Translations under genes and position numbers: made by a program
The notes under the pieces: generated by a model
The model's input: the letters and a program-made list of their open reading frames with translations, nothing else
Databases searched by the model: none
Told to the model about the DNA's origin: nothing
Part shown: positions 18,110 through 27,500 of the stretch, one piece after another
How the letters are laid out: each line of letters begins with the position of its first letter
Numbering within the stretch: the first letter of the stretch is position 1
Assembly (NCBI GenBank): GCA_010279815.1
Contig: QEOQ01000545.1
Location: 49,263 to 78,161 of the forward strand
Direction of reading: 5' to 3'
From: Brachionus plicatilis
Lineage: Eukaryota > Rotifera > Eurotatoria > Ploima > Brachionidae
DNA length: 28,899 nt

Positions 18110-20629
18110 AGAATTTAACTATGGATATTTTTAAACAAATTTAGTTTTGATGCTACTCAAAAAATAAAATAAAATAAATAAACAATTACTGAACTTATTG
18201 AAATATGAATAATTTTGCTAAAAAATTTCAAAATTTTAATTTTTAACTCTATATAATTTAATTTTCACAAAGCATCTAATAAATCAAATTGTTCAAGAAT
18301 TAATATATCACAAATATAAAATTCTGTTGAAAATATCAAAAAATGATTTTTGGTGTATAATTCTCATATTTAAAAATTCTTTTAATAATAAAAAAATGGA
18401 AAAGCCATCAATTATTTTTTCTACTTTTAGATTTTAAAATTCATATAAAACCATTTAAAAAGCCGAATTCAAAATCTCTTTTAAAAAATAGCAGGAAATT
18501 TATTAACGATTTGCTTTTTTGGTCTTATAATATTTTAAATTTTATATTACTGCATTCCCTCGATAGTTAAATGGTTATAAAAATTTAACAATCAAGTATT
18601 TAATTATAAAGATATGAATTGCTAAATAATATTTTATTATATTTTGCCCCCTGGCATTTAGACTTCTTTTTCAATAAAAACTTAAAAAACTTTTAAAAAC
18701 TTTTTAGCGTGACTTAATTCGATACAGTTTATGATGTGTAGTAAAACAACTTCATAATTTTTTTTCAAATAGTCAACACTTTGAATTAATATAATTTTGA
18801 ATTTTAGATCTGAATATAACCCATCATTTGAATTCTTATTTTATATTATTTGGAAAATCATCATAATTTAAGGTCCAAAAACCAAAAAAAATGTCCAGAG
18901 GTTTTTTGAATTCCCTTTAAAATTATTTAAAGTAAGAACAATGTTTTTTTGTTGTAAAAGTCTTGATGATTATTAAACGTTTTATTCATTAATTAAAAAA
19001 AGGAAAATTTAGAATCCAATCATTTTTCTGTATCAAAATTTGGAAAAAAATTTTAGCATTTCATAAATTATCATTGAATTCTTATGATCTCACAATCTTT
19101 CAAAAAGAAACTATTTCAGTTGATATACTTTATTCTGTTTTCGACTGATTCAAAGAGAAAAACATTGAAACTTTTAATATGCCTTATGACACTAACTCAG
19201 AAAAATTGAGAAATTTGTTTTAATTGGACTCGGCATTAATAAATTGAAATCAGCATATTTTTGATTAAATATTCCGATATAATACATCGATACGCATATA
19301 TTAAATAATTATTAGACTTTTTGATTAAAAAAAACAAATTATTTTTAATGTTATAGCTCAATGGATTTTGCTTGAACTTTGTTAAAATGATCATTTTTCT
19401 ATACTACTGAATTTAATATGTATAAAAATAAAAATTTCGAAATCGAGGGTTGATATTAGGTAAAAATTTTACAAAAAAAGAGATTTTTTTATTTTACAAT
19501 TTTGAATCACTAAATAAATAACTAAACGACATATTATTATTTCTCCTTAAAAAGAGACGGTATTTACAAAACATTTCCAAAGAATAAATAAATGCCAGTA
19601 TTGAAAATTTACGATTATTTAAACGATTTTGATATAAAAATGAACACAGAAAGTAAAATAAATCATTAAAATAATTTTATCTATTATATCGACTTTGAAA
19701 AAATTACCTGAAACTACAATAAAACTAATTTAAAAGAAAAAAACATCTGTCAAAAATAAATTTTTCAAATTAAAATAGAAAAGGTTTTTTTTATTTTAAA
19801 TAAAAGTCTTCAAAAACCTCCTTATTTTAATTGCCACATTAAACAATATGCATTTAGACTTAATGTTTCTAAAAATTTAGGTTAATATTTAGCTATTTAA
19901 CTAAATAATTAGAAAATATTCATTGGATTGATTCATAAAACATATTTTTATAATATTCGAATAATAATTAAAGATTTTATTTTTTCATATTTTACAATTT
20001 TTTTTACTTAGGGTCAAATTTAGTTAAAAAATAAATTATGCGCTACTATTCTCTTCAAAATTTTTTAAATTTTATTAGAAAAGAAAATACTTCGTAATTT
20101 TTAACTCTAAAAATATAATTTTATTTATTCGAACAAATTAAGTCGAAACAAGTCCTAAATATTCTTAAATTAAACATTATACTTAAATAGCTAAAATATT
20201 TTATTTATTTTTCTAAATAGTAAATTAAAAAGAAACAAATCACATGCTCAATAATTTTTTTAAACCAACAAAATGATTTTAAAAATAGAAAGATTTATTC
20301 TAGATTTCCTTTACCCTCAGTTAAATTAAGATATTCCAATTTAAATTTTCGTTTATATATAGTCTACATTAATTATATTTAGAACCCCATTATTAGAATT
20401 ATCGGGTCTACTTCTCATTTTTACTTAAATAAATATTTTAAAATTAATAAATTAATTAGATTTAAAAAAGTAACTTGATTCAAAATTATAAAATTTATGA
20501 CCACACATAAAATATTTAGCTCAGTCATCAAAAAAATTCTAAAAATATTTTTATTATAGTTTTGTTAATTTAATGATAAAAAAATTATTGAAATTTAGTG
20601 TAAAAAAACGAATTATTCATTTTAAAAAC
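18110..20629. other. Extremely A+T-rich intergenic DNA, nothing recognised
   Basis: About 2.5 kb of long A and T runs with dense stops in all frames. No repeat termini, RNA genes or coding blocks were seen. It separates the Hox neighbourhood from the TTI1 3' end. Confidence 0.5.
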
Positions 20630-20635
20630 TTTATT
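20630..20635 (-). terminator. Likely polyadenylation signal of the TTI1 transcript
   Basis: AATAAA on the minus strand, about 67 nt downstream of the TTI1 stop codon, within an A/T-rich tract. Confidence 0.45.
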
Positions 20636-20701
20636 TTTTAAAAATAGTTGAAGCGAAACATATCTAGTAATAAAATATTTTTAATATGTTCTAAATAAAA
20701 A

Positions 20702-23700
20702 TTAAATTTCACTAAAAATACTCAATAGTGAATATAAAATATCTTGATTTAAACTAAAATTATATTTAGGCTTTATTCCAGACGAATAGTCCAATTTTTC
20801 CAAAAAACTCTGCGCCAATTCTTGACTTAAAATTTTCTTAAATGGTATAACATAATGCAAACTTAACCAAACAACATCGGCATCAATCAAAGCACAATTC
20901 TTACAAGCTTCCAAAGCCGAATACTGTAATTTCCTCGGCTGCAAACTGTCCAAATAAACCAATACACACGAATCAACTAGTGTCTCCAACTCTAAATCTT
21001 TAATTTCGAATAAAATGCACATTTTGTCCAAATTGGCCAAAATGGAACTTTGAAGTTTGAATGCATGCGAGTAAACATATGTGGCATCGCCCACATTCGA
21101 GCCTTCCACTTTGGTTGAACGAGCACTTACTACTGACTGGTCTCGCATAAAAGTGCTTAATCTTGGCAAGAACTCTTTACAAAATCTTGAGCTTATGAAA
21201 TCACTGCACAATATACTCAAATCATAGAGCAATTGGATTATTTTGCTCTTAACAATCAGATCGTCCAAGCTAAATCTTTGACATATTGGCGACCATAGCT
21301 TGTGAACCAAGGGCAAAAATTCGTTTGTGTATTCGGCCATATTTTTGCTCAATTCTCGGACCAAATCAATGATTTGAACACGAACTTGACGACTAGGATG
21401 TGATATTAAATGAATGCTTAATTCAAAGCATTTAGTCTCCAATTTAACATATTCAGGTACTTTTTTATCATCTTCCTGCACAGAATTATCACTTTTTGAT
21501 TCATAAATCTTTTCGCGCATCTCATCTATATCTTCTAGAGTTTGTCTAAACGATTTTGAATAGTCTGATTTTTTCCTCACTTGGGCTACCTTTTTTAAAT
21601 TTAAATTGACCAAATCATCCTGAGCTTTGTCCTCTTCAATGAAATTAAATTTTATAGGATACCATTTTGCTACCGATTTGGCCATAAAACTCATGATCCG
21701 GCAAACGCCCAGAATTAGGCGAATTTCAAAAGGGTTTATTTGAATGCTTAGAAAAAACTCGTCAAATATTCGCCCCAAATAAGGCACTATGTCCGAGTTG
21801 GATATTTCCAACAAGGCACAGAGCACAAATACATGACTGGACTGTTTATTCAAGTCATCGTTGCTCATGTCCATGTCTGATTTTAGTAAACTATTCTGGT
21901 TAGTTGACTTCAGGATCAAATCGTTCATTATGTAGTCAAAATTTTGGGACAACAAGTCTTGGATGTTTTTGTACTCAAGATTTGTGGCAAGCTCGACCAG
22001 ACATTGGGTCGACACGACCCGAATTAGTAAATTGTTGTTCAAGTAGTTCTCTAGGATGAAGTATAAGGTATCGATTAAGAAAAGGTTGTAATTAGATGGG
22101 TGCAGGAGTTGACTAGAAAGCCTGATTGACTCCAAAGTTAGACATGTTTGGATGATCAACTTGTTTCTGTAGGCGATTGATGTTGACACGGCCTCAATTT
22201 CTTCGACACCTTTTTCGGTCAAATTTGTAAAATCTGTCAGAAAATTGTTCAAAATTAAACCGATAATGGAAGTCAATTCATTTTGGCAGAGTGAGTTTTT
22301 TTTCTTATTGAGCCCGCTCAGTAACAAATCAATAATGAACATAACTTCAAGTTTTAAAAAGCCATTTTCGGAGCAAACCAAGTCTCTGGTCAAAAGTTCA
22401 TCCATTAAAAGCCTTAGTGAATCTGATCTTCCAAGGTATTCACATATTTGAGTGAGTTGTTCATACAAAACTGTGTCTTCTAGGTAAGTATTCAAGCCCG
22501 AGTAATTACTGAGACTCTTACTTTTTTTCATGAAATCGTCGCGGCTATCGATTTCGTAGAAATTGTTCAAATTTTTAAAATTGAACTGCACACAACTTAG
22601 CAAAGCTTCGATCAAGTGACGCACATGGTTTGAATTGAGGAGAAAAAAATTTTTTATACCAAAATTTTGAGAGTCACCCACCAGTTTTAAATAGCCATAC
22701 AAGGTTTTTAAATTACTTTTTCTGTACTCGTCATTAATTTCGCATTTAGCACTGGATTTAGTTTGCATTAGTCGCGGAAGCTTTATCAATATTTGCTCGA
22801 AACAAGAGTCCAATATTGAAAATTTATTGTGAAGAATAAAATTTTTAGAATTTTTTTCCTCTATTGTTTCCTTCGTGTCCAACATATCAATTGATTTAAG
22901 AGCTAATTTGGCTACATTTTCACTATCACTGACCGCAAACGTCACCAAAATTCTGAGTAATTTGGGAAGATAGTTGTTTAGTGTAAAATAACAGTTTTCT
23001 GATATGGAGGCACAAAATTTAACAAGACTCATTTGAATGTGCACATTCTCTGTGGTTATTAAAGCTTGGAGCATTTTTTCAATCAAAAAAAACATTTTTT
23101 CACTCGATTGAAGCAACCACTGGTCATTTTCCGATCGATTTATAATCAAGTCTTTTACTTTTGGATTAAGTTCTGTTCCGTTGCATGCATCGAAGTATGC
23201 TTGGTAAACTTTTGGGTCCAACAGTTGGTCATTGAATACAATTGATATAGCATGTCCGAAAATGTCAAGAACTGCGCATACCGCTTTGTGATTAATGAGC
23301 TTGAGATTTTGAGTGAGTAGGAATTTTTGGACAAGTTTAATGGATATGCCGGGAAGAAAAGATGGTAATAGCACAAAAAGTTTTTCTTTGTGTTGATTTA
23401 GCAGACTTTTGAGAGCCGAAATCGCTTTGAGTTTGACCTCTAGCGAATTCGACTGGACCAATGTGTCCAAACAAAGGGAAATTGTTAGGCCAATTGAGGT
23501 TAGGTTGGAAAATTTATAAAATTTGCTCAAATTTTCACATTTAAAAAGAGTTTCTATCACTTGAAAACATGTGCACACAAACTCTTCTGATGGACTTGAT
23601 TTTTTATTTGAAAGAAGAATAGATATGGTGTTGAAAATATCATGAAAAATATTTAGATCATTAAGTTGAATTTTAGTAATTATCAAACCGCATGATTTTA

Positions 23701-23944
23701 ATAAAATTTCATTTGAGTCTGAGTTTAATTGAAAGCGTTTTAGTACGGTCAAAATTGGATAGGTGAAAAATTCGATTAGTTTTGCAGATTGTGCATTTGG
23801 TTGGTGAATAGATGACTGGTTGAAATACAGGACCAAGCAATTGTGGTAGTCACTAATGCTTTCTTTAGATGGTGTTTTAATTAAGTTTATTTGTAATTGA
23901 TGAAATTTAAAAAATAAATCGTTTGATAAAGCTAAATCAGCCAT
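20702..23944 (-). CDS. TTI1: TTI1, TELO2-interacting protein 1 homologue (1080 aa, single exon)
   Basis: TTI1 is an all-helical HEAT/ARM-repeat scaffold. With TELO2 and TTI2 it forms the TTT complex, which works with HSP90 and R2TP to mature PIKK kinases such as mTOR, ATM, ATR and DNA-PK/SMG1. The call rests on the C-terminal third: FLPLVHKLWSPICQRF, SDFISSRFCKEFLPRLSTF (about residues 909-934), VYSHAFKLQSSILANL (about 947-962) and LETLVDSCVLVYLD. These follow the order of the conserved TTI1 C-terminus ('LPLLHQLWPSL', 'GDFLRSRFCKDVLPKL', 'YSHTLAFKLQ'). The N-terminus has a TTI1-like LLPSFLPGISIKL (about 193-205). Length agrees with the animal protein (about 1090 aa). No intron is needed. The ATG lies 2 nt after the stop of an upstream microprotein gene on the same strand. 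Homology is from memory, but the match is extensive. Confidence 0.88.
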   Translation of the reverse strand: MADLALSNDLFFKFHQLQINLIKTPSKESISDYHNCLVLYFNQSSIHQPNAQSAKLIEFFTYPILTVLKRFQLNSDSNEILLKSCGLIITKIQLNDLNIFHDIFNTISILLSNKKSSPSEEFVCTCFQVIETLFKCENLSKFYKFSNLTSIGLTISLCLDTLVQSNSLEVKLKAISALKSLLNQHKEKLFVLLPSFLPGISIKLVQKFLLTQNLKLINHKAVCAVLDIFGHAISIVFNDQLLDPKVYQAYFDACNGTELNPKVKDLIINRSENDQWLLQSSEKMFFLIEKMLQALITTENVHIQMSLVKFCASISENCYFTLNNYLPKLLRILVTFAVSDSENVAKLALKSIDMLDTKETIEEKNSKNFILHNKFSILDSCFEQILIKLPRLMQTKSSAKCEINDEYRKSNLKTLYGYLKLVGDSQNFGIKNFFLLNSNHVRHLIEALLSCVQFNFKNLNNFYEIDSRDDFMKKSKSLSNYSGLNTYLEDTVLYEQLTQICEYLGRSDSLRLLMDELLTRDLVCSENGFLKLEVMFIIDLLLSGLNKKKNSLCQNELTSIIGLILNNFLTDFTNLTEKGVEEIEAVSTSIAYRNKLIIQTCLTLESIRLSSQLLHPSNYNLFLIDTLYFILENYLNNNLLIRVVSTQCLVELATNLEYKNIQDLLSQNFDYIMNDLILKSTNQNSLLKSDMDMSNDDLNKQSSHVFVLCALLEISNSDIVPYLGRIFDEFFLSIQINPFEIRLILGVCRIMSFMAKSVAKWYPIKFNFIEEDKAQDDLVNLNLKKVAQVRKKSDYSKSFRQTLEDIDEMREKIYESKSDNSVQEDDKKVPEYVKLETKCFELSIHLISHPSRQVRVQIIDLVRELSKNMAEYTNEFLPLVHKLWSPICQRFSLDDLIVKSKIIQLLYDLSILCSDFISSRFCKEFLPRLSTFMRDQSVVSARSTKVEGSNVGDATYVYSHAFKLQSSILANLDKMCILFEIKDLELETLVDSCVLVYLDSLQPRKLQYSALEACKNCALIDADVVWLSLHYVIPFKKILSQELAQSFLEKLDYSSGIKPKYNFSLNQDILYSLLSIFSEI

Positions 23945-23946
23945 TA

Positions 23947-24278
23947 TTAAAGATCCGTAGTCTTAATTTCCAAATTTTTGCTTATTTCTATTTTTTTGAT
24001 ACTTTTTCCTTGAGCCAAAATTCTGTGTAATTCCATACCTGAATAAAATGGTTAGTAAAAAGTTAAATTTTTTTCATTTATAGGATACCTTCGGAATCAG
24101 CTTGTTTTTTGGCGTTGGATATCAACACGTAGCCGAATACGTGCCAAACCACAATAAAATAAATAAGAGTGGAATATTTGTTCAAAAAAATTGAAGTATT
24201 TTTTTTCTTAAACGCTTTGGGTACAGGCGGATTCTGTGATTTAAATTTTTTCAACCAGTTCAAAATATTTGAAATCAT
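23947..24278 (-). CDS. Small single-pass membrane protein (93 aa, two exons), upstream cistron of TTI1
   Basis: Exon 1 is 24278-24089 and exon 2 is 24038-23947. The 50-bp intron has GTATCC at the 5' end, a textbook branch-point word TACTAAC, and TTATTCAG at the 3' end. The product starts MISNILNWLKKFKSQ, an amphipathic basic N-terminus that could direct it to mitochondria. A single hydrophobic span follows (about residues 34-53, STLIYFIVVWHVFGYVLI), then NAKKQADSEGMELHRILAQG and a charged tail. I do not recognise the family. The clean intron, phase continuity and composition support a real gene. Its TAA (23949-23947) is separated from the TTI1 ATG by two bases, so both are probably on one transcript. 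It shares a 260-bp divergent promoter with the ANKFY1 gene. Confidence 0.75.
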
Positions 24279-24538
24279 TTTAATAAAATTTTTAAACTAA
24301 TTTAATCAAGACTTATACTTGACTCGACTAAAATTTGGTAATATTTCAACTGCAGTGTGCAAAAAATCTCTAAGTTTTCTAGCAAATAAAGCTTTCTTTT
24401 TGCCCTTATTTTATGCTAAAAGGAAGTCATGTGATTTTTGAAAATAGCAAAAAAAAATAACATTTAGATTTAAAGCTTGAAAATAAAAAATTCAATAAAT
24501 TATACTACAAAATATTCAAAAAAAAATATTTTTTTTTA
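24279..24538. promoter_or_regulatory. Compact bidirectional promoter between the microprotein/TTI1 unit and ANKFY1
   Basis: Only 260 bp separate the two divergent start codons, so both transcription units must start here unless further non-coding exons lie elsewhere. The most notable word is AAGGAAGTCATGTGATTTT (about 24420-24438): an ETS-like GGAAG next to TCATGTGA (24427-24434), which resembles the E-box bound by MITF/TFE factors. No TATA box is clear. Functional assignment is inference. Confidence 0.45.
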
Positions 24539-27500
24539 ATGGCAGAAGGTATTTATGAACCTGATTTTAGGCACAATAACATGAATTTTTTTAGTTGAAG
24601 TTATCAAACTACAAAAGCACTTGGCTCTTTTAAGAGAAGAATATGTGAAATTACAAAACAAGTATACCGAATTAGAAAAAAAGTATAATCTACTAAGTTC
24701 TATATCGAATCAAAATCCGCACTTTGACCCGAACGAAAGCTACATAAGCCGCCTTCTTAAAACTATAAGTGACCTCTTCGACAAAGATTTATACAGGTAA
24801 TAGATTTTAAGAACTTTCTAATTTACAAATTGATTAATGGAGAAATTTAGTGATTTAAAAGTTATTTTGAAAAATGAAAAACATTTAAAGGCGCATAAAT
24901 TTGTTCTTGATGCAAGAAGTAAAAATTGGAATTCCCATGATTTATCTACAATCAGCGAACTTGATCTATCAGGTTTTTATTTTAAATTTTAATCATAAAA
25001 ATTTAGCTGGTTTTTGGAAAATAAGATGTCAACTACGATATTGCATTTAGTATGGTTAAATGGTGTTATTCGGACCAAATTGAGAATTCATCAAAGCAAG
25101 ATGAAGATTTTTTTCTTGAAACAATGAAACAGGCCAATCGATTTGGACTCAAAGAGCTTAAACTTAAGTAGGTTGAAAAATTAATTAATAAAAATAGCAA
25201 GCTAATAATAAAAAAAATTTTGTATGGATATTTTCAATCTTTTTTGGGAAACCTACTTACTTAATATTAAATATAAGAGATAATGTTATCAATAGGAGGC
25301 TTTTTTAAAATTTCAATTAACGGAAAAATAAAAGATGATGAACATTCAATTAATCGAATTTTCTTAAAAGAATAATAATTTTATAGAAATATTTTCTTTT
25401 AAATTTTTTTTTTGCAAAAAAATGATTCAAAGAAAATTTATTATATGTATATTTTTATTCATGATAATACTCTCTTGTAATTATTCATAGTCAAAATTTG
25501 ACAAAAATCTTCAAATAAAAAACGAAAATTTTAATTGAAAAAAATTAATTTCGGGATGGACTTTTTTAATTAAATTTAATCAAATTTTGTGTTTTCTACA
25601 GTACATTTCTAAACAAAGTTAACAATGTTTCGAAATATTGCTTAAGCAGCGTTTAAGAGCAGCTTTAAATCTGCTTAAGCAAGCTTTAAATTAAGCTTTA
25701 AATCTGTTTAGAAATGTACTGTATTAAGTTATTCCACAACTTCTATGAAAAAATTTTATAAGTCTATTAAAATATATAATTTCGTAATATTTTACTAATT
25801 TTCTATGAATTAGCATTTCTCTTGATTAACTATTTGACTGTAAAAATTACAACAAATAAATAATTGATTTAAGTGATTTTTTGAATAATCTTATTTCAAA
25901 TTAATTGAACTATAAAATTTTTAAAAGATTTTATTATTTTAAAAATTAAACATCATTTAAAAAATATTAACAAAAAGATCCATGAAATTTTTTACACTTT
26001 GTTTTCATTATAAATCATTCATTTATGTATGTTTTAAAGACTTAATGGTTAGTCTTAATAACTGAAACTAATTTGGACTAAAATTTTTTTCCATATTTTA
26101 CTTATTTATTCTTGAGATTCAGCTGTTTGAATTGATTTATTAATGTTATTTTAATAATTAGATAAAATATTAGATTAAATTAACCAAAAAAAAATTTAAT
26201 AAAAAAATTAACTTAACAATAAAATTCTAGATTTTTGCTTCGATCTAGTATTCTCAGATTTTGAATAATTTTATTTGTCAAAAAAATCTAAATTTAAAAT
26301 TTAGTTTAAATAATTCAGAATTTTATCAAAGAATAAGGTTTAAACATTTAAATAGACATTTTGTTTACTTTTTACAATTTAACTTTAAAAACAATATTTT
26401 CCTATTACTTTTTTCTTATTTTTCTAAAATAAAGCTTATCTCATACTTATTTAGTTGAGTTTGTATGATCATGTAATTAGATAATAAGGAGCACGGAAGG
26501 AAATCATTTCATAAATCTTCGTTGAATTTTGAATCTATATATAATTATTTAATGAGCGAAAATATTATCAAACCACAAATAAAGTAAGAAATACCATTAA
26601 AATAGTAAATTATACCACTAATTTAATAACACAACCACAAATTAAATTTTCAATCAGACATTAAGTTTTTTTGCACTAATCCAGTCATATTGCCAATAAT
26701 TTTTATTTAAACCATATTTTGATTACAATAACTATAAATTTAATAAAAAAATATAAAAAGAAGTAAAAAAAAAATAACAAAAAAAAATACTTTTGCTTTC
26801 ATTTATTCAAACAATAGAATATTTTTTTTTCATTTGTGTGTCACAAATTTTACATTTCTTGATATTTCCGAATCTTTAAATTATTATAATCAATTTTTAA
26901 CCCTGTAAAAAAATAAATTGTTAATTTTATGATCATTTAAAAATGAGTCAATTTCAAGCCAGTTTTAATTCAAAATTAATATTTGAATTTTTCCGTTCCA
27001 TGTAGTTATCTAGGCGGCCACATGAATTTCAAGACTTTTTTACTAATGACTCGATTAGACTTTGACTTTATGACTTTAAAACAACTCTGGTTTGAATATC
27101 TCGCTCCGCAGGTCTCCTGTTGTAGCTTATTATTATTATTATTATTATTAAGCAAAATTATTTTTATTTTGTTATGTTTTATACTTCCTTTGATAATTTT
27201 TTATTAAATTTATAGTTATAGCAATCAAAATATGTTTTAAAATAGAAATTATTGGTAATATACAGTACTGATTTGACACGTAGATTTTAAGTAAATTTAC
27301 GAAAATTTGCCTAAAATAAGGTAAATTTACTTTGGAATTTTTCATTTAAATAAAAAAACTAGTCAACAGACGTTTATTAGATTAAATAAAGTAAATTTAC
27401 GTAAAATCCACGTGTCAAATCAGTACTGTAACTCTATTAGCGGAAAAAAAACTTAATGTCTGATTCAAAATTTAATTTGTGTATAATTTACTATTTTTAT

